Notes: generated by a model from the sequence alone, not told the origin. DNA of 64,000 nt from an uncultured Roseicyclus sp. (GCA_947491935.1 CANLLF010000002.1:124001-188000), one strand, 5' to 3'; shown: positions 27,736-38,031, counted from the first letter of the stretch. Numbers and translations: made by a program.

Positions 27736-28078
27736 TTCGGGCTCCATGTGCATGATGATCGTGTCCACCGGCATCAGCGCAGCATTCGGCGATCAGGAAG
27801 GTCGAGAGGGCCTCGATCGCGGGATGATCGACGCGGGACAGGATGCGGCGGCCATCTTTTTGCTGCGCGACAAGCCCGGCTGACACCAATTGTTTCAGAT
27901 GATGGGTCAAAACCGATCCGGTCACGCCAACCGCCTCGCCCAGTTCTCCCATCGGAAGGCCCGATGGCCCTGCCCGCACAAGGCGGCGCACGATGGCAAG
28001 CCGTTGTTCCGAGCCAAGCGCGGCAAAGGCGGTGGCGGCAAGAGTCAGTTCGGGTGGGGAGAGGGGCGTATGTTCCAT
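27728..28078 (-). CDS. ArsR-family regulator with C-terminal Cys-Cys/His-rich tail
   Basis: A 116-residue winged-helix repressor. The recognition region is VTGSVLTHHLKQLVSAGLVAQQKDGR (about 52-77). The tail has Cys99-Cys100 followed by HDHHAHG (about 106-112), a probable metal- or metalloid-binding site placed as in some ArsR-SmtB sensors. It lies immediately next to an 18-bp palindrome and overlaps the permease gene it likely controls. Confidence 0.92.
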   Translation of the reverse strand: MEHTPLSPPELTLAATAFAALGSEQRLAIVRRLVRAGPSGLPMGELGEAVGVTGSVLTHHLKQLVSAGLVAQQKDGRRILSRVDHPAIEALSTFLIAECCADAGGHDHHAHGARNG

Positions 28079-28079
28079 G

Positions 28080-28097
28080 ATTCTATAATTATAGAAA
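28080..28097. promoter_or_regulatory. Perfect 18-bp palindrome, probable ArsR operator
   Basis: ATTCTATAATTATAGAAT is an exact 18-bp palindrome starting 1 bp upstream of the arsR ATG, within a short AT-rich stretch of otherwise GC-rich sequence. ArsR-SmtB repressors bind AT-rich palindromes of this kind at their own promoters. It also lies 55 bp from the divergent glycosylase start. Confidence 0.75.
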
Positions 28098-28152
28098 TAA
28101 CGAAATGAAATCCACCCCTTTTCGCTGCAGCATACACCGTTAAGTTCTGGCC

Positions 28153-28749
28153 ATGTCAGATGCCGATGCCCTCGCCCGGGATTTGCGCGCGTGCCGCATG
28201 TGCGTGGACCGTTTCGCGACGACCCACACGGCCCATGCCCCGCGTCCGGTCGTGTGGTTTCTCCCCGAGGCGCGCATCCTGATCGCAGGGCAGGCGCCGG
28301 GTATGAAGGTGCATCACTCGGGCCAGCCCTTTACCGACCCGTCGGGGGACCGTCTGCGGGACTGGATGGGTGTGGATAAGAGGACGTTCTATGACAAGGA
28401 TCGGGTTGCCATCCTGCCGATGGCGTTTTGCTTTCCCGGTTATGACGCCAAGGGGTCCGACCTGCCGCCGCCCAAGATCTGTGCCAAGACCTGGCGCACG
28501 CCTTTGCTGGACGCGTTGGGGGAGGTGCGGCTGACCCTTCTGGTGGGTGGCTATGCGCAAGCCTGGCATCTGGGCGACAAAGCCAGTGTAACCGCCCGCG
28601 TGACCCGGTGGCGCGACCATGCGCCCGAGACCTTCCCCTTGCCCCACCCGTCGTGGCGCAATACGGCGTGGCTGAAACGCAATCCGTGGTTCGAGGCCGA
28701 GCTATTGCCGGTCCTGCGTGCCCGAGTGGCTGAGGTGCTTGCCGAATGA
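28153..28749 (+). CDS. Uracil-DNA glycosylase family protein
   Basis: A 198-residue protein with family motifs ILIAGQAPGMKVHHSGQPFTDPSGDRLRDWMG (about 38-69; the motif 1 region) and LPHPSWRN (about 160-167; the HPS motif 2 region). An N-terminal CRMC pair resembles half of the Fe-S ligands of family 4 enzymes, but the full four-Cys set is not evident. A role in base excision of uracil or a related lesion is likely; exact class uncertain. It overlaps the next gene by 4 bp. Confidence 0.85.
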   Translation: MSDADALARDLRACRMCVDRFATTHTAHAPRPVVWFLPEARILIAGQAPGMKVHHSGQPFTDPSGDRLRDWMGVDKRTFYDKDRVAILPMAFCFPGYDAKGSDLPPPKICAKTWRTPLLDALGEVRLTLLVGGYAQAWHLGDKASVTARVTRWRDHAPETFPLPHPSWRNTAWLKRNPWFEAELLPVLRARVAEVLAE

Positions 28750-29525
28750 CACCCCTCGATATCGCCCATGCCGCCATGGACGCGAACCCCGACAGCACGG
28801 AAATGCGGCTGGCCTGGTTTGACCGGCTGGCCGGGTCCGAGATGTTCCTCCTTTTGGAGACAGAGGCGGGCGAAGACAGCGTGACGCCCAAGGTTTTTTC
28901 GGTCGACGGGGCCGATCTTGTCGTTGCATTTGATCGCGAGGAACGCCTGTCCGATTTCGCCGGAGAAGCTGCGCCTTATGTGGCGCTTTCTGGCCGGGTT
29001 CTGACGGGGATGCTGGCCAATGCGGGGCTGGGATTGGCCGTCAACCTCGGGACGGAGGCCGAAACCGTGCTTGAAGGGGATGCCGTTGGATGGCTTGCTG
29101 GCACCCTGTCGCAAGAGCCGGAACGGGTAGAAGATCGCCCCGACGAGGTCCTGCCCCCCGACGGCCTGCCCGATACACTGCTGACCGCGCTCGACGCCCG
29201 GCTGGCAGCTGCGGAGGGTCGCGCGAAACTTGCCTATATGGTCACGACGCGGTTCGACACTGGCAGGCGGGGGCATTTGCTTGCCTTTGTCGGGGCGGTG
29301 CCCGGCGCGGAAGGGGCGTTGGCCCAGCTGGTGGGTGAGGCGCTCAGCTTTTCGGGGCTGGAAGCCGCCAGCCTTGATGTCGGCTTTTTCGCCGCCAGTG
29401 ATCCGATCTGTGCGCGGCTGGCCAAGGTCGGCCTGCGGTTCGACCTGCCGGAGCCGTTCCTGCCGGACGCGCCAGCGCCCGCTGCTCCGGGGAGCGACCC
29501 CGATCGCCCACCGCGTCTGCGTTGA
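28746..29525 (+). CDS. SseB-domain hypothetical protein
   Basis: A 259-residue protein with no signal peptide or membrane helix. Residues about 5-110 fit the SseB N-terminal domain (TPLDIAHAAMDANPDSTEMRL and FVTFDREERLSDF-like pattern), known from E. coli SseB but of no settled function. The C-terminal half (about 135-240) is a second domain without a recognised motif; the last 20 residues are Pro/Ala-rich. It is translationally coupled to the glycosylase-family gene and convergent, 4 bp away, with the dehydrogenase. Confidence 0.75.
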   Translation: MTPLDIAHAAMDANPDSTEMRLAWFDRLAGSEMFLLLETEAGEDSVTPKVFSVDGADLVVAFDREERLSDFAGEAAPYVALSGRVLTGMLANAGLGLAVNLGTEAETVLEGDAVGWLAGTLSQEPERVEDRPDEVLPPDGLPDTLLTALDARLAAAEGRAKLAYMVTTRFDTGRRGHLLAFVGAVPGAEGALAQLVGEALSFSGLEAASLDVGFFAASDPICARLAKVGLRFDLPEPFLPDAPAPAAPGSDPDRPPRLR

Positions 29526-29529
29526 GGTT

Positions 29530-30465
29530 TCAGTAGCCGAGGTCGCGATCCACCAGATGCAGGAACGGCTCGCCCGCCTCCCCCCGGCGAATGTTCTCCG
29601 CGATCATGCGAGACGCGGACGAAGGACGTGTTTCCGAGGCGATGTGCGGCGTGACCGTCACGTCAGGATGCGCCCAGAACGGATGGTCGGGCGGCAATGG
29701 TTCCTCCCGAAACACATCCAGCGTCGCGTGGGCGATGTGCCCGGCATCAAGCGCGTCCAGCAACGCCTGGTCATCGATCAGTGGCCCGCGCCCGGGATTG
29801 ATGATCACAGCCCCTTTCGGCATCAACGCGAGGCGTTCAGCGTTGAGCGTGTTCTCCGTTGCCGGTGTGTCCGGCAGCAGCAGAACCGCGATGTCGCTGG
29901 TTGCCAAGATCTCCGACAAGCCCGCCGCGCCATGATGGGTGATAACGCCCGCCACCTCTTTCGGGGACCGTGACCAGCCCGACACCTGAAATCCGAACGG
30001 CATCAGGGCCGTCGCAACCGCGCGCCCCAACGCGCCCAGTCCCAGAACGCCCACGCGCCGGTCCTGGGCGAGCGGTGGCACCTCGCCGCTCCGCCAGATG
30101 CCGTCTTGTCCGTGGATGTGGGCATCCATGCCCAGATGATGCCGCAGCACGTGGCCCACGCACCATTCCACCATGCCGTTTGTCATGCCCTCATCGACCA
30201 TCCGGGCAAGTGGAACGGTGAGCGTTGTGTTGCCAACCACGTCCTCGACACCGGCCCACAGGTTCAACACCGCCTTCAAGCGCGTGAATGGCGTGAAATC
30301 CTGCACGGTGGAATTGGGCGCATAGACCATGTAGTCGACGTCTTGCGGATCGGCCTCCGTCACCAGCCTGGCATCGGGCAAACCGGCTTCGGCCAGGGCC
30401 GCGCGCAGATGCGGCGCGTAGATGTTCCACCGCTCGGGGCGGGCCGCGAATAGGATCGTGGGCAT
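29530..30465 (-). CDS. D-2-hydroxyacid dehydrogenase (glyoxylate/hydroxypyruvate reductase A type)
   Basis: A 311-residue NAD(P)-dependent reductase. It has the dinucleotide motif GVLGLGALGRAVATAL (about 138-153), the catalytic-Arg segment NPGRGPLIDDQAL, and the His region VTPHIASETRPSSAS near the C-terminus. The N-terminal layout matches GhrA, which reduces glyoxylate and hydroxypyruvate. It lies 22 bp downstream of rodA on the same strand and may share its transcript. Confidence 0.88.
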   Translation of the reverse strand: MPTILFAARPERWNIYAPHLRAALAEAGLPDARLVTEADPQDVDYMVYAPNSTVQDFTPFTRLKAVLNLWAGVEDVVGNTTLTVPLARMVDEGMTNGMVEWCVGHVLRHHLGMDAHIHGQDGIWRSGEVPPLAQDRRVGVLGLGALGRAVATALMPFGFQVSGWSRSPKEVAGVITHHGAAGLSEILATSDIAVLLLPDTPATENTLNAERLALMPKGAVIINPGRGPLIDDQALLDALDAGHIAHATLDVFREEPLPPDHPFWAHPDVTVTPHIASETRPSSASRMIAENIRRGEAGEPFLHLVDRDLGY

Positions 30466-30487
30466 ATCAGGAGCTTTCGTGCAGGGC

Positions 30488-31627
30488 CTATCGAGCGCGG
30501 TGGATATGGGCGGATTGGACCAGCCCGAAGGCCACCATCAGGACTAGCATGGCCGACCCCCCATAGCTGACCAGCGGCAGTGGTACTCCGACCACCGGGG
30601 CCAGGCCCATGACCATCGCCATGTTGACGGCGAAGTAGAGGAAAAACGTGACGGCAATGCCCATGACAAGCAGTGACGCAAACCGGTCTCGCGCCATCAG
30701 GGCCGTAGCGATGCAGAAGATCAGGATCAGCACGTAAAGCAGCAACAGAGACGCCGCACCGACAAACCCGAATTCCTCGGCCAGAGTCGGGAAGATGAAG
30801 TCCGTGTGGCTTTCGGGCAGGAAATCGCCCCGGATCTGCGTGCCTTGCATGAAGCCCCGCCCGGTCCAGCCGCCGGAGCCGAGGGCGATCTGGCTTTGGG
30901 TAATGTGATATCCCGCGCCAAGCGGATCGGATGACGGGTCAAGAAACGTGTCGATCCGCGCATATTGGTAATCGGCCAGCAGCGCCCAATCGGTGCCTCG
31001 GCTGGAGAAGACGGCCGTCACCGCGCCGACCCCAAGAGCGATCACACTGGCAAAATAGAGCCAATGGACCCCGGCCATGAAAAGCACGGCGCCGCCGCCC
31101 ATCAGGATCAGGAGCGAGGTGCCGAGATCGGGCTGAATGAAGGTCAGCCCCACCGGCACGCCGATGATCAGAAGCGGAATCGCGACGAAAAGCGGGTGGG
31201 ACACTTTGCCAAGATCCAGCCAGTCGTAATAGGCCGCCAACATCATCACCACGGTGATCTTCGCCATCTCCGACGGCTGCAAGCGCATGAACCCCAGGTC
31301 GATCCATCGCTGCGCGCCGCCGCCTGTCGCCCCGAAGAATTCCACATAAAGCAGCAATAAAAGGGACACGACGTAAGCCAGCACGGACATGTTGCGCCAG
31401 AACCAGATCGGGACCATGGCCACGATCAACATCGCAAAAAACCCCAGCGCAAAGCGTTGCATCTGTGTCTCGGCCCACGGGCTGAAAGAGCCGCCGGCCA
31501 CGGAATAGAGCATCAGGAATCCGACGCTTGCGACGCTGACCAGCAAAAGCGCCAGCGCCCAGTTCAGGTGCAGGATCTTGCGCCAGCCCGTCGGCGTGGA
31601 TTTGACGTTATATTCCAGAAAACTCAT
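30488..31627 (-). CDS. rodA: Rod-shape-determining SEDS glycosyltransferase RodA
   Basis: A 379-residue SEDS protein with about ten membrane segments that polymerises peptidoglycan glycan strands during elongation. SEDS features include LRLQPSEMAKI-type sequence (RLQPSEMAKITVVMMLA), FIQPDLGTSLLILMGG and the C-terminal GVPLPLVSYGGSAMLVLM. It starts 13 bp after its transpeptidase partner mrdA. Confidence 0.95.
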   Translation of the reverse strand: MSFLEYNVKSTPTGWRKILHLNWALALLLVSVASVGFLMLYSVAGGSFSPWAETQMQRFALGFFAMLIVAMVPIWFWRNMSVLAYVVSLLLLLYVEFFGATGGGAQRWIDLGFMRLQPSEMAKITVVMMLAAYYDWLDLGKVSHPLFVAIPLLIIGVPVGLTFIQPDLGTSLLILMGGGAVLFMAGVHWLYFASVIALGVGAVTAVFSSRGTDWALLADYQYARIDTFLDPSSDPLGAGYHITQSQIALGSGGWTGRGFMQGTQIRGDFLPESHTDFIFPTLAEEFGFVGAASLLLLYVLILIFCIATALMARDRFASLLVMGIAVTFFLYFAVNMAMVMGLAPVVGVPLPLVSYGGSAMLVLMVAFGLVQSAHIHRAR

Positions 31628-31640
31628 GCGCCCCGTCCCG

Positions 31641-33590
31641 TCATGCGCGCGTCAATTCGCGGCCCGAGGGCACGGGTGGGGTCTCAAAAATCGGCAGGCT
31701 GTCATGCATCGCCTCGATCTCGCGGCGCTGCCCCACGGGGTACAGCTCCGGCGGGGGTACATCGCCCACCTGCGCGCGCAACAAGATGTCCCGCCCGATC
31801 GGCGCCGCCGCGGTGGAGCCGCCGCCACCATGTTCCACCAGGACGGACACCGCGTAGCGCGGATTATCGAAGGGCGCGAAGCCCACGAAAAGCGCATGAT
31901 CGCGCCGTTCCCATGGCAGATCCTCGTTCCGGATGACGCCCGCTGCACGTTCCGCGGCAGTGATGTTCCGAACCTGACTGGTGCCTGTTTTCCCGGCAAT
32001 CGCGTAGGCGTCGCCCATGATGCGGCTGCGATACGCCGTGCCCCGGGGATCATTGCTCACCTGCCACATGCCCCGATGGACCAGCGCCAGATGGGCCGGG
32101 TCGATGCCCAGACCGGGCGCCTCCTCGCCGCCTTGCCGCACCCCGTCGATGGAGCGGATCAACGACGGCTCCAACGCGCGGCCCGAGGCGATGCGCGCCG
32201 TCATCACCGCCAGATGCAGGGGCGAGGACAACACGAAGCCCTGCCCGATGGAGGCGTTGAGTGTATCGCCCACAACCCAGTCTTCGTTAAAGCGGCGGCG
32301 CTTCCAATCCATCGTGGGGGCAAGGCCCTCAGCAATGCCCGACAGTGGCAGATCATGGCGCATGCCGCAGCCAAGCCGCCGCGCCATGGCCGAGATATTC
32401 TCGATCCCGACGCGCTGTGCCAATTCGTAATAGTAGACGTCACAGGATTGGCTGAGGCTCTCCAGCAGGTTCATCCGCCCATGTCCGCCCCGTCGCCAGC
32501 AATGGAACCGGCGATTGCCGACCTCGATAGATCCGGCACAGGGAATGGTCTCGTTCGCCGTGATGAAGCCACCTTCCAGCGCGGCAAGGGCCACGACCAT
32601 CTTGTAGGTGGAGCCCGGCGGATAGAGGCCCTGCGTCGCCTTGTTGGCAAGGGGGCGATAGGGATCCTCGTTCAACCCCGCCCATTGCGTGGTCGAGATA
32701 CCGCGCACGAAAAGATTTGGATCGAAGGTGGGCGCGGAGGCGATGGCCAACACCTCGCCGCTCACGCAATCCATCACCACGGCCCCGGCGCTTTCGCCGC
32801 TCATCCGTGCCTCAACGTAGTTTTGCAGGCCTGCATCGACAGTCAGTTGCACATCCCCGCCGGGTGTGGCGGGATCGCGGTCCACTTCGCGCATCACCCG
32901 GCCCGACGCATTCACTTCCACGCGGCTCGTACCCGCTCGCCCGCGCAAGACGTCTTCCACCTTGTCTTCTACGTTGTAGCGCCCAACCTGGAAATCAGGG
33001 ATCTGCAGCACCGGATCGGTATCGCCGGTCTGTTCCAGATACCAATCCGACACCGGCCCCACATACCCCACCACATGGGCGAAATCCGCCCCAAGCGGGT
33101 AGGCGCGGCTCAACCCCACCTCGGGGTTCACGCCGGGCAGGGCAGGGGCGTTGACCGCAACCGATGACATCTCTTCCCAGCTCAGCCTGTCGGCGATGGT
33201 GACAGGTACAAATCCGGGGCGGCGGCGGATCTCCTCGCGGGCGCGCTCCAGCGCGCGCAGATCCATGTTCACCAGACGCGCGACCTCATCGAGCACAGCA
33301 TCCACATCGCCCGCATCCTCCCGCACCAGCGTGATGCGGTAGTTTTGCTCATTGCCCGCCAGAAGCACGCCCGAGCGGTCAAAGATCAGGCCCCGCTCCG
33401 GCGGCAGGAGCCGCAGGTTGATCCGGTTTTCCTCGGCCAACAGGCGGAAATCATCGGCGCGCTCTACCTGCAGATATCGCATCCGCCCGGCTAGAACCGC
33501 CCCGGTTCCCACAAAGACGCCGCCCACGATCAGGCTCCGACGGCCGATCGTGCGTGCGCTGTCCTCAATCTCTTTCTGGGTTTTCTTCAT
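31641..33590 (-). CDS. mrdA: Penicillin-binding protein 2 (elongation transpeptidase)
   Basis: A 649-residue class B PBP. It has a short cytoplasmic N-terminus, one membrane anchor (about 18-36), a pedestal domain (about 50-240) and a transpeptidase domain with active-site STYK (Ser327-Lys330), the second motif SCD (382-384) and KTGT (534-537). It crosslinks peptidoglycan together with RodA in the elongasome. The stop is 13 bp before rodA and the start 15 bp after mreD. Confidence 0.96.
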   Translation of the reverse strand: MKKTQKEIEDSARTIGRRSLIVGGVFVGTGAVLAGRMRYLQVERADDFRLLAEENRINLRLLPPERGLIFDRSGVLLAGNEQNYRITLVREDAGDVDAVLDEVARLVNMDLRALERAREEIRRRPGFVPVTIADRLSWEEMSSVAVNAPALPGVNPEVGLSRAYPLGADFAHVVGYVGPVSDWYLEQTGDTDPVLQIPDFQVGRYNVEDKVEDVLRGRAGTSRVEVNASGRVMREVDRDPATPGGDVQLTVDAGLQNYVEARMSGESAGAVVMDCVSGEVLAIASAPTFDPNLFVRGISTTQWAGLNEDPYRPLANKATQGLYPPGSTYKMVVALAALEGGFITANETIPCAGSIEVGNRRFHCWRRGGHGRMNLLESLSQSCDVYYYELAQRVGIENISAMARRLGCGMRHDLPLSGIAEGLAPTMDWKRRRFNEDWVVGDTLNASIGQGFVLSSPLHLAVMTARIASGRALEPSLIRSIDGVRQGGEEAPGLGIDPAHLALVHRGMWQVSNDPRGTAYRSRIMGDAYAIAGKTGTSQVRNITAAERAAGVIRNEDLPWERRDHALFVGFAPFDNPRYAVSVLVEHGGGGSTAAAPIGRDILLRAQVGDVPPPELYPVGQRREIEAMHDSLPIFETPPVPSGRELTRA

Positions 33591-33605
33591 GGGGTGATCA
33601 GATTC

Positions 33606-34133
33606 TCAAAACGCCTCGAGCTCGGCCGGGCCGAGTTTACGCAAACCAAACACATATTTCGAGATGGCCACGACCGCCGGATAAACAAGGATCGTCACGA
33701 TGCCTTGGGCCAAGGTAAGCCCCAGCGGATCAACATCCACCAGCAGGATCCAAAGCGCCATGCGGTTGAGCAAGACCATGCCGATCACGGCCCCGGTCAC
33801 CGCCCCCCATTCCACGAGGAAGGGAAACTCCGTCATCGTCAGCCGCCGCCGCCGCACGCTTTCGCAGGCAAGGATCACCAGAAGGGTCCAGAGCCCCGGC
33901 GGGCGCAGGAACAGGAAATCGGCCAGCAGAAACACGATCAGGACGAGGCCAAGAGGCACGACGGCGGGTTGGCGCACGAGCCAGGCGAATGTCAGCAAAA
34001 CCAGCAGATCCGGCCCCGGAACGCCGCTTGACGCCAGGTTCAGGGGCAGGAGCTTCATGGTGATCAGAAACAGAGCAACGACCAGAAACAGCATCCGGTA
34101 GGTCCAGACATGGCGGGTGGACACGGCGCTCAT
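33606..34133 (-). CDS. mreD: Rod-shape-determining protein MreD
   Basis: A 175-residue protein with about five membrane helices, of MreD length, placed exactly between mreC and mrdA. MreD sequences are poorly conserved, so the call leans on topology and position. It overlaps mreC by 4 bp and would belong to the membrane scaffold of the elongasome. Confidence 0.88.
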   Translation of the reverse strand: MSAVSTRHVWTYRMLFLVVALFLITMKLLPLNLASSGVPGPDLLVLLTFAWLVRQPAVVPLGLVLIVFLLADFLFLRPPGLWTLLVILACESVRRRRLTMTEFPFLVEWGAVTGAVIGMVLLNRMALWILLVDVDPLGLTLAQGIVTILVYPAVVAISKYVFGLRKLGPAELEAF

Positions 34134-35071
34134 TGGGTGGCCTCCGCTTCGGCACGGGCCGCACCGGCCGGAACCAGCGTATCGTCTTCCCCAATTTCCA
34201 TACCGGGGGGCGGCCAGGGCGGGCCGATCAGGCTTCCGGGGTCATCCAGCGTGGTGCCCGGATGGCTCCGCATCACGCGCATGAAGTTCAGCCGCTGCAA
34301 GTCGGCGGACAGGCGCGCGCGCAGGCGTCCGTCGGAGGTGAATACCACTTGGCCAACAAGCAGGCCGGGCGGGAACAGCCCGCCATCCCCGGAGGTCACG
34401 ATCCGGTCGCCCGCGGCCACATCGGCCGGATCTTCCACGAAATCGAGGGTTGGCGTGGAGGTGTTGTCCCCCATCAGAAGCGCTTGCTGGCCCGACGGCT
34501 GGATCGTCACGGGGATGCGGCTCGCGGCATCGGTCAGCAGCAAGACGCGGCTGGTCCGCTCGCCCACGCCGGAGATCCGGCCGACCACGCCCAGGCCATC
34601 CATCGTGGCCCACCCGTCGAGAATGCCATCCCGTGCACCTACATTCAGCAGCACCGAACGTCGGAACGGTGATCCACTATCGGCCAGCACGATACCGGTT
34701 ACAAAGGTCAGTTCCGGGTCGAGCTGTACGCGGTTCAGATCCAGCAGCCGCGCGTTTTCCTGCTCCAGCTGCAACGCCGCTTCGCGCCACGCGCGCATCT
34801 GTTGCAACTCCCGGCGAAGTTCTTGATTTTGTTCAAACAACCGTGCGTAGCTTTGGAAATCTTCCGCCATCCGCGCGATACCCGTCACCGGCGCCATGAC
34901 CCATTCCATATTCGGCACATAGCGGTCGATGATAGCGGCGCGAATGCGTTCCACGCGCGGGTTATCGATCCGCCATAACAGGACAAGCGACAGCAAGAAC
35001 AGCACCAGCACCGCCAGCAGCAAGCGCCGGACGGGGCGGGAATAGGAATCGTCATAGCTGTCCCGGGCCAT
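34130..35071 (-). CDS. mreC: Rod-shape-determining protein MreC
   Basis: A 313-residue bitopic protein with a membrane anchor (about 14-33), a coiled coil (about 70-108; LFEQNQELRRELQQMRAW) and the beta-domain core (LNVGARDGILDGWATMDGLGVVGRISGVG). The C-terminal tail (about 270-313) is Pro/acidic. It links MreB filaments to PBP2/RodA in the periplasm. Confidence 0.95.
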   Translation of the reverse strand: MARDSYDDSYSRPVRRLLLAVLVLFLLSLVLLWRIDNPRVERIRAAIIDRYVPNMEWVMAPVTGIARMAEDFQSYARLFEQNQELRRELQQMRAWREAALQLEQENARLLDLNRVQLDPELTFVTGIVLADSGSPFRRSVLLNVGARDGILDGWATMDGLGVVGRISGVGERTSRVLLLTDAASRIPVTIQPSGQQALLMGDNTSTPTLDFVEDPADVAAGDRIVTSGDGGLFPPGLLVGQVVFTSDGRLRARLSADLQRLNFMRVMRSHPGTTLDDPGSLIGPPWPPPGMEIGEDDTLVPAGAARAEAEATQ

Positions 35072-35152
35072 CGGTCGCCTTTCGGGTCGTCAGACGGTTT
35101 GGAGCGCAAGCCGAAAAGTGTAAGGCGGTTTTCGGATCAACTTGCGCGACGC

Positions 35153-36211
<1,059 letters not shown>

Positions 36212-36337
36212 TCAATTCATAAAGGGGCGCCCCCTTGACGAGGACGCCCACCACAGACTCGGCATATAGACGTTAGGCCCCCTCGGCGGCAAGGGGTGCG
36301 GGGTAAGGCGATCGGCGCGGGTTTGCCGTTGGGGAGG

Positions 36338-36359
36338 GCCGAGCCTTCGAGGGCTCGGC
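36338..36359 (-). terminator. 8-bp hairpin downstream of leuA
   Basis: GCCGAGCC (36338-36345) and GGCTCGGC (36352-36359) form a perfect 8-bp stem with a 6-nt loop, 34 bp beyond the leuA stop. A second shorter complement, GAGGC...GCCTC, lies at 36362-36382. No T-tract follows on either strand. The rest of 36194-36392 shows no gene. Confidence 0.5.
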
Positions 36360-36392
36360 GTGAGGCTTTAGCAAATCGCCTCGCGTCCAACC

Positions 36393-37952
36393 TCATCCAA
36401 CATCTTTGTAGCTGACCTCTTTCACATCCCCGCCGGTCTTCTCGCGCCGCACGATCAGCCTATTGAGTGCATTCACATAGGCCTTCACGCTTGCCACCAC
36501 CGTATCGGTATCCGCCGACTGGCCCGTCGCGATGCGTCCGTCTTCCTCGATCCGCACGGTCACGGTCGCTTGTGCATCCATGCCCTCGGTCACGGCGCTC
36601 ACCTGATACAGCTGTAACGAGGCCTCGTTGGGGTAGATGGCCTTGACCGCGTTGAACGCGGCATCCACCGGGCCGTCGCCCTGGGCCGTGGCCTGATGGT
36701 CCTTGTCGCCAACACGCAAGGTGATGTCGGCGGATTGTGGGGCCTGAGTGCCGCAGACGACCCTCAGAAACTTGACCTCCAGATGGCCTTCCCCGTCGCT
36801 GCCCGCATCCGTCACCAGCGCGATCAGGTCGTCGTCGAAGACCTCTTTCTTGCGATCCGCCAGCGCCTTGAACCGCACGAACAGGTCGTTGAGTTGGTTG
36901 TCGGCCATGTCGAAGCCCAGATCCTTGAGCTTGGAGCGCAAGGCGGCGCGGCCTGAATGCTTGCCCATGACGATGTTGGTCTCGGCCAGGCCAACATCCT
37001 CGGGGCGCATGATCTCGAACGTATCGGCGCTTTTCAGCATGCCGTCCTGGTGGATCCCGCTCTCGTGCGCGAAAGCATTCTTACCGACAATCGCCTTGTT
37101 GGGCTGCACGTTGAAGCCCGAGACGGTGGCGACCCGGCGGCTCAGATGCATGATCTTGGTCGAGTCGATACCGGTCGTATACGGCATGATGTCGTGGCGC
37201 ACCTTCATGGCCATCACAACCTCTTCCAACGCGGTGTTGCCCGCGCGCTCCCCCAGTCCGTTGATCGTGCATTCGATCTGCCGCGCACCGCCCGCCACGG
37301 CGGCTAGCGAGTTCGCCGTCGCCATGCCCAGATCGTTGTGGCAATGGGTGGCGAATATGATCTCGTCTGCACCCGGCACTTCTGCGATCAACCGCTGGAT
37401 CAGGTCCGCACTTTCCACCGGGGCCGTATAGCCGCAGGTGTCGGGAATGTTGATCGTGGTGGCGCCTGCCTTGATCGCGATCTCGACCACGCGGGCCAGA
37501 TAATCCCACTCTGTCCGGGTGGCATCCATCGGCGACCATTGTACGTTCTCACACAGGTTGCGGGCGTGGGTGACGGTCTCGTGGATCCGGTCCGCCATTT
37601 CATCCATCGTCAGGTTCGGGATCGCCCGGTGTTGCGGAGATGTCCCGATAAACGTGTGGATACGGGGGGATTTCGCGTGTTTCACGGCCTCCCACGCGCG
37701 GTCGATATCCTTAAAGTTCGCGCGCGCCAGCCCGCAGATCGTCGAATTCACGGCATTCTTGGCAATCTCCGACACGGCGGCAAAGTCGCCCTCGCTCGCA
37801 ATCGGAAAGCCCGCTTCGATGATATCGACGCCCATCTCGTCCAGCAGGGCGGCGATCTCCAGCTTCTCGTCGTGGCTCATCGTTGCGCCGGGGCTTTGCT
37901 CCCCATCGCGCAGGGTGGTGTCAAAAATCAGGACTCGGCTGTCATTGGTCAT
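36393..37952 (-). CDS. leuA: 2-isopropylmalate synthase
   Basis: A 519-residue enzyme for the first committed step of leucine synthesis (acetyl-CoA + 2-oxoisovalerate). It has the DRE-TIM signature TTLRDGEQSPGATM (about 11-24), the metal motif HCHNDLGMATANSLAAV (about 202-218), NGLGERAGN, and a C-terminal LeuA regulatory domain (about 390-505), where leucine feedback inhibition acts. A leucine-codon leader peptide and overlapping hairpins lie directly upstream (37986-38111), so expression is probably also controlled by attenuation. Confidence 0.97.
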   Translation of the reverse strand: MTNDSRVLIFDTTLRDGEQSPGATMSHDEKLEIAALLDEMGVDIIEAGFPIASEGDFAAVSEIAKNAVNSTICGLARANFKDIDRAWEAVKHAKSPRIHTFIGTSPQHRAIPNLTMDEMADRIHETVTHARNLCENVQWSPMDATRTEWDYLARVVEIAIKAGATTINIPDTCGYTAPVESADLIQRLIAEVPGADEIIFATHCHNDLGMATANSLAAVAGGARQIECTINGLGERAGNTALEEVVMAMKVRHDIMPYTTGIDSTKIMHLSRRVATVSGFNVQPNKAIVGKNAFAHESGIHQDGMLKSADTFEIMRPEDVGLAETNIVMGKHSGRAALRSKLKDLGFDMADNQLNDLFVRFKALADRKKEVFDDDLIALVTDAGSDGEGHLEVKFLRVVCGTQAPQSADITLRVGDKDHQATAQGDGPVDAAFNAVKAIYPNEASLQLYQVSAVTEGMDAQATVTVRIEEDGRIATGQSADTDTVVASVKAYVNALNRLIVRREKTGGDVKEVSYKDVG

Positions 37953-37985
37953 ATCGTGTTCCTTAGCGGTGTATTGAGGTGTCTC

Positions 37986-38031
37986 CGGCGCTGTCCCTCC
38001 CCTGAGCGGTCGCGCCGAAAGGCACGCTCAG
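37986..38031 (-). promoter_or_regulatory. Overlapping alternative hairpins (leucine attenuator) upstream of leuA
   Basis: Two stems cannot coexist. Stem A pairs CTGAGCG (38002-38008) with CGCTCAG (38025-38031), the latter covering the leader stop codon. Stem B pairs CGGCGC (37986-37991) with GCGCCG (38012-38017), which lies inside the loop of A. A ribosome finishing the leader would block A and allow B; a ribosome stalled on the Leu codons (38040-38060) would leave A free. No U-run follows B, so B may work by Rho, pausing or masking rather than as a classical terminator. Confidence 0.7.
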
